Origin: Bacillota bacterium
Lineage (GTDB): Bacteria > Bacillota > Sulfobacillia > Sulfobacillales > JAIMBI01
Assembly (NCBI GenBank): GCA_021846505.1
Contig: JAJZWV010000019.1
Span: 1-51,812, forward strand
DNA: 51,812 nucleotides
Reading direction: 5' to 3'
The translations under genes were made by a program, and so were the position numbers. Of this stretch, positions 29,199 to 36,595 are shown one piece after another. The first letter of the stretch is position 1; every line of letters begins with the position of its first letter. The notes beneath the pieces were generated by a model. It saw only the letters and a list, made by a program, of their open reading frames with translations, did no database searches and was not told the origin of the DNA.

Positions 29199-30182
29199 GT
29201 GAGTAAACCTGAGGCCGTGGACCCGGAGGTGTTTGGCCTCTTTAGCTTGGTGGAGCCCGAAATGCGCCTAGTGGCTCGGCAGATCGAGGCCGTGGTGCGT
29301 GATGAGAGCCGCCTGGTGGCGGAGGTGGCGAGCGCGCTCTTGGCGGCCCCGGGAAAGCGGCTGCGGCCGGCGCTGGTGCTGCTGGCGGGCCAGGCGGCCG
29401 GCGCGTCCAGCGCGATTTTGCTGCCCACCGCCACCGCGGTGGAGCTCATTCACATGGCGACCCTGACCCATGACGACATCTTGGACCGCGCGGACTGGCG
29501 GCGCGGCGAGCCGTCCGTGCGGGCCGTGGCGGATGACCAGGTGGCGGTGCTTGCGGGCGACTTCCTGTTTGCCCGCGCCGTGCAGCTGTTGGCCTCCACC
29601 GGTCGGCCGCCCGTCGTAGCCGAAGCCGCCGAGGTGGTGCATGCGATGTGCCTGGGCGAAATTCGCCAGCACCTGGGCCACGGCCGGCGGCCGAGCGAAG
29701 CCGAATACCTTGGGCGCATTGAGGCGAAAACCGCGACGTTCTTAGCGATTTGCTGCCGCCTGGGGGCGCTCAGCTCCGACGCCGGCCCCGAGGTGTCCGA
29801 CCCCTTGTACCAGTTTGGCTGGCATGTGGGCATGGCGTTCCAGCTGGTGGATGACCTCTTAGATCTGCTGGCGGACCCGGACAAGCTGGGCAAAGCCGTG
29901 GCAGCCGACTATGTGCAGGGGGTGCTGACGCTACCGGTGGTGTATGCGCTGGCCGAAAGCCAAGATGCCGCCGAGCTGGAGGAGCTGCTGCAGCGCGGCC
30001 GCCCCGCCGACTTGCCGCGCGTGCGGCTCATTTTGCACGAGAGCGGGGCGCTGGACTACGTGCGCCACAAGATTGACGGGTATCGGGTCGAGGCCGCCCG
30101 GGCCTTGGCGGCCCTGCCGCCCTCGCCAGCGGCCCGCGCGCTGGATGTGCTGGCCACGTTCGTGGTCACCCGGGACTTCTAG
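29199..30182 (+). CDS. hepT: Polyprenyl diphosphate synthase (heptaprenyl-type, menaquinone side chain)
   Basis: A trans-prenyltransferase that adds isopentenyl diphosphate units to an allylic primer; in this setting it most likely makes the menaquinone tail. The 327-residue protein has the first aspartate-rich motif LTHDDILDRADWRRG and the second QLVDDLLDLLAD, plus GKRLRPALVLLAG near the N-terminus. GTG 29199 follows GAGAGGAG by 6 nt. Chain length cannot be read reliably from sequence; heptaprenyl is inferred from the Bacillota-like context and the YtpB-like gene at 8362. Being in the nuo unit ties quinone supply to complex I. It is 2 nt from rex. Confidence 0.88.
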   Translation: MSKPEAVDPEVFGLFSLVEPEMRLVARQIEAVVRDESRLVAEVASALLAAPGKRLRPALVLLAGQAAGASSAILLPTATAVELIHMATLTHDDILDRADWRRGEPSVRAVADDQVAVLAGDFLFARAVQLLASTGRPPVVAEAAEVVHAMCLGEIRQHLGHGRRPSEAEYLGRIEAKTATFLAICCRLGALSSDAGPEVSDPLYQFGWHVGMAFQLVDDLLDLLADPDKLGKAVAADYVQGVLTLPVVYALAESQDAAELEELLQRGRPADLPRVRLILHESGALDYVRHKIDGYRVEAARALAALPPSPAARALDVLATFVVTRDF

Positions 30183-30184
30183 CG

Positions 30185-30856
30185 ATGGCCAAAGGCATGC
30201 TGCCGCGCACCGCCCGGCGGATTCCTGACGCCACCATCCGCCGCCTGCCGGCGTATCTCCGCGCCTTGGAGGCGGAGGCGGGGCAGCGCCTGACATCGGC
30301 GGCGCTGGGTGTGCTGACGGGGTTTTCCTCCGAGCAGGTGCGGAAGGATCTCGCGTACTTTGGCGCGTTTGGCACGCGCGGCGTGGGATACCCCGCTCAG
30401 GAGTTGGCCAGTGAAATTCGGCATATTCTGGGTCTCGACCACGAGCTCAAAGCAGCGCTGTTTGGAGCGGGCCACCTCGGGACCGCACTGGCCCGCTACG
30501 TGGCCGCCACCCATCGGGATGTGCGCATTGTCGCCATCTTCGACCCCGACCCCCAAAAGCACGGGACGGAGATTGCCGGCACGGTGGTGGAGTCGCTGGC
30601 CCACTTCGAGACGGAAGTGCAGCGCCTGGGCGTGGCGGTGGCCATTTTGGCCGTGCCCGACGCGGCGGCGCAGCCGCTGGCGCAGCGGCTGGCGGCCGCC
30701 GGTGTGCGGGGCTTCCTGAACTTTGCCCCCGTCATGCTGACCCTGCCGGCCCCAGCCGACGGGAGCCCCCCCGCGGCCGTCCACAACATTGACCTGTCGA
30801 TCGAGCTGCAGACGCTTGCGTACTTTGTGCAGGTGCATGAAACGGCTCAGGTGTAG
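30185..30856 (+). CDS. rex: Redox-sensing transcriptional repressor Rex
   Basis: Rex binds DNA when NAD+ is abundant and leaves when NADH rises, controlling respiration and fermentation genes. The 223-residue protein has an N-terminal winged helix (RRLPAYLRALEA...SSEQVRKDLAYFGAFGTRGVGY, which is the hallmark Rex block), a Rossmann NAD(H) fold with ALFGAGHLGTALARY, and the C-terminal swapped helix (HNIDLSIELQTLAYFV). It is last in the nuo unit, 2 nt after hepT. A Rex-like site at 15136-15151 overlaps the start of that unit, so it probably regulates nuo and itself. Confidence 0.96.
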   Translation: MAKGMLPRTARRIPDATIRRLPAYLRALEAEAGQRLTSAALGVLTGFSSEQVRKDLAYFGAFGTRGVGYPAQELASEIRHILGLDHELKAALFGAGHLGTALARYVAATHRDVRIVAIFDPDPQKHGTEIAGTVVESLAHFETEVQRLGVAVAILAVPDAAAQPLAQRLAAAGVRGFLNFAPVMLTLPAPADGSPPAAVHNIDLSIELQTLAYFVQVHETAQV

Positions 30857-30914
30857 GGGGGCTGACGTCGGGCCCGCACGCTGGGGACGGTCTTCAAGGC
30901 TTCAACCCCGGGTC

Positions 30915-30953
30915 CGTACCCTAGGCCGCGCCGTCGGCGCGGCCTAGGGTACG
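30915..30953. terminator. 18-bp stem-loop between rex and the convergent Rieske gene
   Basis: A perfect 18-bp stem (30915-30932 with 30936-30953) closes a 3-nt loop, the strongest hairpin in the window. It lies between the stop codons of two convergent genes, so it can end transcription from both sides. As with the hairpin at 9414, no T-tract is seen, which suggests this genome ends transcripts with very stable GC stems. The rest of 30857-31071 shows no gene. Confidence 0.75.
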
Positions 30954-31071
30954 CCTGGCGCAGGACGCAAGCCAGATCAAAGGGTGCCCTCGCTAGCGGT
31001 CCAAGGTGGGGGCAGATTCCCCCCACTCCCCGGCGGCCAGCATCCGGCACGCGTGTGGGGGCGGCCCGGCC

Positions 31072-32832
31072 TTACTCGGGGTCCACCAGCTGCTCGCCGC
31101 GCGCCAGCTTGAACGCGGTGTCGGTTTCCCACTGGACCAGCCGCCGGTCGCGCTGGGCGGTGGTAAAGCGCGTCCCGGCCAACAGCGGCCAGGGGCCGTC
31201 CAGGCGAGATCCCAGCCGCCGCTGCAGCGACAGGGCGGCGTCTAGCGCTTGCAGGGCGTGGAACCCGGCGTCTTCGCGCCAGACGCCTCGCACCCAGGTC
31301 GCGCTGACCGCGCCCAGCGGCTTCACCGTGAGCAGCTCCGCGGCCCGCCACGCGGCGTCATCGGTTTGGCCGTTGGCCATAGCCGCCATCCACGCCGCCT
31401 GGGCGGCGTCTGGACTGGTGGGCGCCTGCACCGGGCGGATTTCCCCCGGCAGGTAGTGGCGCGGCAGGTTCAAAAAGCGGTTCAGGTAGCCGTAGAGTGC
31501 GCTGTGGAGCACGGCGCGGTACAGCGCCCGATCCGTTTCGGGGTCCTGACCGCCCATCGCTTCGGCCAAGCCCAGCACGCCGTTGGCGTTGGTGACCAGG
31601 TGGTGCACGGCATCCCAGTCATCGGCATTGGCCACCGGGAAGCGGCCCAGGCGCCGGACGGCGGCCTCGGCCTGCACCCGCGCTAGCTCGGCCACCGGGG
31701 TGCCGCCGAAAAATGCCCCCGCCAGCGCGCGGATGATGGCTTGGGGGTCTCCCCCCAGCAGCACCGCGGGCGTGAGGGGGGGCGCCTCGGTGGGCGCTGC
31801 CCCGGCCTCGGCCAAGAGCGGCAGCAGCTCCTGCCAGTCCAGGTCCTCCTCATGGCGAAAGCCGTCGGCGATGGGGGTCAGCATGCCCACCAGCACTTCG
31901 GTCACGGTGGCGGGGTCGTGCGCCAGGTGGTGCGAGAGCTCCCGCGACTTGTTGAGAAAGTCCAGCACATGGCCCGTGGAGAGAAAAACGTGCCGCGTGG
32001 CCGCCTGCAGCAGCCAGCGGATCGCCTCGTCCGCAGCCGCGCCGTCCTCTAAGAGCGTCCGCAGGCACCGCTCCGCTCCCGCCGTTTCGCGCTCCTCCAG
32101 GAAGTCCTGAAACCAGGCGGCCAGGCGCGCCCGGTCGGGCAGGGGATCCGGCAGGCGCATCTCGGGCCGCTTCGGCGTGCGCGCCGAGATGTCGCCCGCG
32201 ACGTGGCGCAGCGCATGCGCCAGGCCCAGCACCTGCTCCTCGGGTGCGAGCGGCACCTGCTCCAGCACGTTTAAGACGGCGGCCAGCACCACCAGGCCGG
32301 TCGACACCCCGGCCCGGCTGTACAAAAGGGCCAAGCGGGTCGCGCGCGCCGCGATCTCGGTGGGGGTGGCGTTCAGCCCCGCCAAGGTGACCAGGGAGCG
32401 GGCGCGCAGAAACGACCGGCTTTCGCGGATGCCTTCTTCCAGGCGCGTCCAGGCGTGCTGGCGCTCGCTGGCGGGCGTGGCGCCCCGCGGCGCGGCACCG
32501 ACGAAGATGTGGCCCGCCCCGTCGATGGAGACGTCATAGGTGGGGACATCGTCTCCGCCGGCAGTGAAGCAGCCGCCCGAGGCCAAGTCAAAGCGCCAGT
32601 GGTGCCAGTGGCACCGCAGGATGCCCCCTTCGACCGTGCCCTTGGTCAGGGGATAGCCCATGTGGGGGCACCGGGAATCCATCGCATGGACCTGATTCCC
32701 GGTGCGCCACAGCATGAGGGGCGTCTGCCCGGCGGTGACGACCCGGTGGCCGCCGTCGGGCAGCTGCTCCAGTGAGATGCCGCAATCCACCCAAGGCCGT
32801 TCGGCCGGAACCACGTCAGCCGTGGTAGCCAT
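31072..32832 (-). CDS. Rieske [2Fe-2S] protein with a large C-terminal helical domain of unknown function
   Basis: An unusual two-part protein of about 586 residues. Residues 1-115 are a Rieske ferredoxin-type domain with all four ligands: Cys55-x-His57 (CPHMG) and Cys74-x2-His77 (CHWHHW). From about 120 to the end is a long, alanine-rich, apparently all-helical region with many His/Asp/Glu positions (RHVFLSTGHVLDFLNKS, SRELSHHLAHDP, DDWDAVHHLV), which I cannot place. It does not look like the StAR-fold catalytic half of Rieske oxygenases. There is no signal peptide or membrane segment. ATG 32832 fits AGGAG at 32841-32845 best; ATG 32838 is too close, and the open frame reaches further upstream. 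It is a single reverse-strand gene, probably an electron-transfer or oxygenase-like protein. Confidence 0.8.
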   Translation of the reverse strand: MATTADVVPAERPWVDCGISLEQLPDGGHRVVTAGQTPLMLWRTGNQVHAMDSRCPHMGYPLTKGTVEGGILRCHWHHWRFDLASGGCFTAGGDDVPTYDVSIDGAGHIFVGAAPRGATPASERQHAWTRLEEGIRESRSFLRARSLVTLAGLNATPTEIAARATRLALLYSRAGVSTGLVVLAAVLNVLEQVPLAPEEQVLGLAHALRHVAGDISARTPKRPEMRLPDPLPDRARLAAWFQDFLEERETAGAERCLRTLLEDGAAADEAIRWLLQAATRHVFLSTGHVLDFLNKSRELSHHLAHDPATVTEVLVGMLTPIADGFRHEEDLDWQELLPLLAEAGAAPTEAPPLTPAVLLGGDPQAIIRALAGAFFGGTPVAELARVQAEAAVRRLGRFPVANADDWDAVHHLVTNANGVLGLAEAMGGQDPETDRALYRAVLHSALYGYLNRFLNLPRHYLPGEIRPVQAPTSPDAAQAAWMAAMANGQTDDAAWRAAELLTVKPLGAVSATWVRGVWREDAGFHALQALDAALSLQRRLGSRLDGPWPLLAGTRFTTAQRDRRLVQWETDTAFKLARGEQLVDPE

Positions 32833-32942
32833 AGCCATCACTCCTCTCGCGTTATAGCGGGGGGATCTTTGGAGCATCCCACCCGCTGCCCGCACTGTAG
32901 CGCGGGGTCGCAGGGCTGTCATCGGCCTTTGGGCGGAGGGGG

Positions 32943-33716
32943 CTACCAGTACAGCTCAGCCCCGTGCTCGTGGAGCCAGCGCTTGCTTTCGGGATAGGCC
33001 GGCAGGACGCGGGCGACGGCGGCCCAAAACGGCGGCTGGTGGTGGGGGTGCGCCAGATGGGTCAGCTCGTGCACGGCGATGTACGCCTGGCAGTGGGGCG
33101 GGGACTGCACCAGCCGCCAATTAAACGTCAGGAGGCCGTCGGATCGGGCGACGCCCCAGCGGCTCCGATAGTCGCGCACCCGCACGGCCGTGGGCATCGG
33201 GCCGCCCACCTGCGGCGCCCAGCGCAGCACCTGCTGCTGGAGCGCCTGGGCGGCCTGGGCGGCCAGCCAGTGCTGGAGGAGCGGCCGGAGCACGCGGTCC
33301 TGGTCTGCCGGGGCAACGGGGGCCGGCAGGGACACCCAGAGGATGCCTTGGGGTCCGTCGGGCTGAACGGCCCATCCGGGGCCCGGCCGCGTGCGCACCA
33401 CCAGGGGTGCGCCGCCGAACAATAGGGCCGTGCCCTCTTGGAGGCGCACCGGCGCCGGCGGAGGCGCCGGCGGATGGGCCCAGTGGCGCAGCACCCACGG
33501 GGCCTTGGCGCGCAGCAGTACTGCGGCGTCGGCGGCGGGCGCCCCGGCAGGCAGCAGCACCACCACCGCGCGCTGGGCGGTGATTTGGATGGCCGCGTGC
33601 TGCCGGCGGGGGCGCCACTCCACCCGGTACGAAATCTCGACGCCCTCGAGCAGCACGGACTGCGCCAGCGGCGCCGCAGGTCGGCCGCGGCCTCGGTTGA
33701 CTGGTGGCTTTGGCAT
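32943..33716 (-). CDS. YgjP-like zinc metallopeptidase (M48/DUF45 family)
   Basis: The family is a small cytosolic zinc-peptidase-like group of unclear substrate. The C-terminal zinc site HELTH (His216, Glu217, His220) is followed by HPHHQPPFW carrying the third ligand, and the preceding family block RDYRSRWGVA...LTFNWRLV is clear. The N-terminal half is the beta-rich domain (GVEISYRVEWRPRRQHAAIQI). The length of 257 residues is typical. ATG 33716 lacks a good ribosome site, so the start may lie slightly downstream at a GTG in AQSVLLEG. It is read in the same direction as the FMN protein gene 60 bp upstream. Confidence 0.85.
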   Translation of the reverse strand: MPKPPVNRGRGRPAAPLAQSVLLEGVEISYRVEWRPRRQHAAIQITAQRAVVVLLPAGAPAADAAVLLRAKAPWVLRHWAHPPAPPPAPVRLQEGTALLFGGAPLVVRTRPGPGWAVQPDGPQGILWVSLPAPVAPADQDRVLRPLLQHWLAAQAAQALQQQVLRWAPQVGGPMPTAVRVRDYRSRWGVARSDGLLTFNWRLVQSPPHCQAYIAVHELTHLAHPHHQPPFWAAVARVLPAYPESKRWLHEHGAELYW

Positions 33717-33776
33717 GCCCGGAGGTTCGCCATGGCGCCGACAATCCCTGCCCGCCCGGCCGCCCCACCCTTCGGG

Positions 33777-35252
33777 CTAGTGGGGCGCGTGGCTCCCTTC
33801 CGGGTCGGGGTGCCGGTGGCGCTCCCAGGGCTCCACCCGGGGTTGGCTGTCCACCAGGCTCTTGATGCCCGCCAGCCGGGCGGTCCACGGGTCCAGCGCC
33901 ACCAGGTCGTCGGGCCCCACATCCCGGACGCGGGTGAGGCCGAGCGACTCCACCCCAAACGCCATCTCCGCCGTGCAGCTTTTTAAAAAGTGCCGCAGCG
34001 CCTGGGCTGCGCGGCCAATCTGGAGCCGCTGGCGTGACGGGCCGGATGCGTAGAACAGCGCTTCGGGCGGGCCCCAGGGCATGACCTGCGGCGCTTCGAC
34101 TGCCGACAGGGCCATCAGGGCCGCGTAGCCGATGTACACCGCGTCCGCGCCCACGGCCATGGCCTTCAGAAAGTCCCCGGGGGTGCGGAGCCCGCCGGCG
34201 GCAATGACCGATACCCGGTGCCGGAGCCCCCGGTCCTGCAGGTACTGATGCGTCCACGCCAGCGCCACCATCAAGGGGAGGCCAAAGTCGTCCTGCAAAA
34301 TCGGCGGGCCGGCGTGGGTGCCCCCTTCGCCGCCATCCAGCGTGATAAAGTCCGGCTCCGCCGCCATGAGCAGGTGGAGGTCCTCCAACAGGCGCGCCGA
34401 CGGCGCCAGCTTGATGCCCACGGGCACGGGGTGGCGGGCCTTTAACTCCTGAATCTTTTTGACCACGTCCTCCGAGTGCTGCACGCCTTTGAGGCGGGTT
34501 TCAATCACCGCGTCCTCGCCCGCGGACAGACCCATGGCGCGCCGCATGGACGGATCCAGCCGATCTGGCGGGGTGCGGCGAGTAGCCGCCGCCTGGGCGC
34601 CCTGCCCCAGCTGCACCTCAATGGCGTCGGCCTGCTCCAGCCACGGGGCATAGTTCTGCGCCGACTTGGGCCAGGTGCCGCGGTGGTACTGCACGATGAG
34701 GCGCTTGGCGTGGCGGCGCTCGGCGGGCAGATAGTTTTCGCCGGTGTTGGTGGCCGTGCCCGCGGCGGTGGCCCCGTCGGCCAGCGCGATTTTGGTGCGC
34801 TCCGACAGGGCGCCCGCAAACGACATGCCGGTGATAAGAATGGGAATGTCGCAGGTGAGCGGCCGCTTCGCCTTCGGGCCAATGGTCACGCTCATGTCGA
34901 TCGACGCGTGGGTGGCAGTCGGCAGCTTGGCCACCTGGGCCGGGTTGAACACCAGCTGGCCCCAGGGCGACGTGCGGATCGGCCCGCCCATGGGCCGCGC
35001 CAGCGGCTGGTCCGTGCGGGTGCGCAGCATGTTTTCGAGGAAGACTTGGGGGTCCGCCCGGCGCAGGAGGTTCAGGAGGGAGCCCAGGTTCATGGGGTAG
35101 CGCGCACCGGTCAGCTCCCGCATGCCGTAGCGGTACAGGGAGCCCATCATGAGCCGCGCGACGAGGCCATTCGCAATGAAAAACGCTGCGGCTGCGAGCG
35201 CCAGTGCTGCGCTCGCGGCCCAAAATACCGTCCACCACAGTGGCATGTCCAT
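33777..35252 (-). CDS. FMN-binding glutamate-synthase-like protein (GltB central domain family)
   Basis: This stand-alone family resembles the FMN/synthase domain of glutamate synthase but has no amidotransferase domain; its natural reaction is uncertain. The roughly 491-residue protein has an N-terminal membrane helix (WWTVFWAASAALALAAAAFF), then the TIM-barrel with ITGMSFAGALSERTKIALA, VGIKLAPSA, DFITLDGGEGGTHAGP and SVIAAGGLRTPGDFLKAMAVGADAVYIG. A cysteine near SCTAEMAFG corresponds to the FeS-binding region. ATG 35252 or ATG 35246 starts fit a GGGGGTG site; the longer open frame upstream lacks support. It diverges from the FAD oxidoreductase gene. Confidence 0.86.
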   Translation of the reverse strand: MDMPLWWTVFWAASAALALAAAAFFIANGLVARLMMGSLYRYGMRELTGARYPMNLGSLLNLLRRADPQVFLENMLRTRTDQPLARPMGGPIRTSPWGQLVFNPAQVAKLPTATHASIDMSVTIGPKAKRPLTCDIPILITGMSFAGALSERTKIALADGATAAGTATNTGENYLPAERRHAKRLIVQYHRGTWPKSAQNYAPWLEQADAIEVQLGQGAQAAATRRTPPDRLDPSMRRAMGLSAGEDAVIETRLKGVQHSEDVVKKIQELKARHPVPVGIKLAPSARLLEDLHLLMAAEPDFITLDGGEGGTHAGPPILQDDFGLPLMVALAWTHQYLQDRGLRHRVSVIAAGGLRTPGDFLKAMAVGADAVYIGYAALMALSAVEAPQVMPWGPPEALFYASGPSRQRLQIGRAAQALRHFLKSCTAEMAFGVESLGLTRVRDVGPDDLVALDPWTARLAGIKSLVDSQPRVEPWERHRHPDPEGSHAPH

Positions 35253-35389
35253 CACCCCCGATAGCGTGCCCGGGCGAGAGCGGCCGCAAACCCCCGGCAT
35301 TGTGGTAGCGTTCAGACATCACCGCACGCGGCGCGGTCGGGAGTTCATCGGCTCCGGTGGAGAGGTAGTTGAGAGGCAGGGGGTGTGAG

Positions 35390-36595
35390 ATGGCTGAGAG
35401 CCACAAGTACGTCATCGTGGGGGGCGGCATGGCGGCGGACGCCGCCGCGCGCGGGATTCGGCGCCGCGATGCCCAAGGGTCCGTGCTGATGCTGTCTTCG
35501 GAGTCGTTCCCGCCGCACGACCGCCCGCCGCTGTCCAAGGCCCTGTGGAAAAAAGGCGGCAAGGTGGAAAACATCTGGCGCAGCTTGGACTACCGCGAGC
35601 TTCGGGTGACGCTCCGCCTGGGCGAGCAGGTGGCGGCCATTCGGCCCGGGCCGCACGAAGTGGCGCTGGCCAGCGGCGCGCTGGTGGGCTACGAAAAGCT
35701 GCTGCTGGCTACGGGCGGCATGCCGCGGCCGTTGCCGGGGAATCCTGAGGGTGTGATGTACTTTCGGACCGCGCAGGATTACTTTGGCCTGCGGCGCGCG
35801 ATTCTGAGCGGCCACGAGGCGGTCGTGGTGGGCGGGGGCTTCATCGGAGCGGAAATGGCGGCCGCGCTGACCCTGGCGGGCAAGCACGTGCACATGGTGT
35901 TTCCAGAGCGGGGGGTGCTGAGCCGCCTGCTGCCCGCGCCGCTGTCCGACGGCATTACGGACGACTACCGCCGCCGCGGGGTGTCGGTCCATGCCGGGCG
36001 CACGGTCACTGGCACCAAGCCCGCCGACGGCGGCGCCTGGCGGGTCATGCTGGATGACGGCACGCTCCTGGAGGGGGCGGCCGTGGTGGCTGGGCTCGGC
36101 ATCGTGCCCGAGGTGGATCTGCTGGCCGCGCTGGGGGTGGAGTGCCGGGACGGCATCGCGGTGGATGCATATGGCGCCACCTCCGTGGGCGATGTGTATG
36201 CGGCGGGGGACGTGGCCAACTTTTTTGCGCCCGCCTTGAATCAGCGGATCCGGGTGGAGCATGAAGACCATGCCAATCGGCACGGGGAGTGTGTCGGAGC
36301 CAACATGGCCGGCGCGGCCACGCCCTATGACTATCTGCCGTACTTCTACTCCGACCTGTTTGACCTGGGCTTCGAGGCGGTGGGCCGGATCGACAGCCGG
36401 CTGGCCACGCTGGACGACTGGATTCAGCCGGGCCAGCAGGGCGCCGTGTTTTACCTGGACGGCGGCCAAGTGGTGGGTGTGCTGTGCGTGGACCTGTGGG
36501 ACCGCCTGGACGCCGCCCGCCAGCTTATCGCCGGCGGGCAGCGGGTTCTTGGGCCGGCTGACGTGCAGGGGCGGCTGACGGGGGAGCGCGGCTAG
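35390..36595 (+). CDS. FAD-dependent NAD(P)H oxidoreductase (ferredoxin/rubredoxin reductase-like)
   Basis: A two-dinucleotide-fold flavoprotein of the class that reduces ferredoxins, rubredoxins or dioxygenase components, also related to AIF. The 401-residue protein has the FAD-binding VIVGGGMAADAAA near residues 8-20, the PPHDRPPLSKALWKKG block, an NAD(P)H-binding VVVGGGFIGAEMAAAL in the middle, and the FAD-closing SVGDVYAAGDVANF. A 90-residue C-terminal domain is typical of the group. ATG 35390 follows AGGGGG. No ferredoxin gene is adjacent; the Rieske protein 2.5 kb away is a possible but unproven partner. Its TAG lies in the same CTAG as the stop of the convergent UbiB gene. Confidence 0.87.
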   Translation: MAESHKYVIVGGGMAADAAARGIRRRDAQGSVLMLSSESFPPHDRPPLSKALWKKGGKVENIWRSLDYRELRVTLRLGEQVAAIRPGPHEVALASGALVGYEKLLLATGGMPRPLPGNPEGVMYFRTAQDYFGLRRAILSGHEAVVVGGGFIGAEMAAALTLAGKHVHMVFPERGVLSRLLPAPLSDGITDDYRRRGVSVHAGRTVTGTKPADGGAWRVMLDDGTLLEGAAVVAGLGIVPEVDLLAALGVECRDGIAVDAYGATSVGDVYAAGDVANFFAPALNQRIRVEHEDHANRHGECVGANMAGAATPYDYLPYFYSDLFDLGFEAVGRIDSRLATLDDWIQPGQQGAVFYLDGGQVVGVLCVDLWDRLDAARQLIAGGQRVLGPADVQGRLTGERG

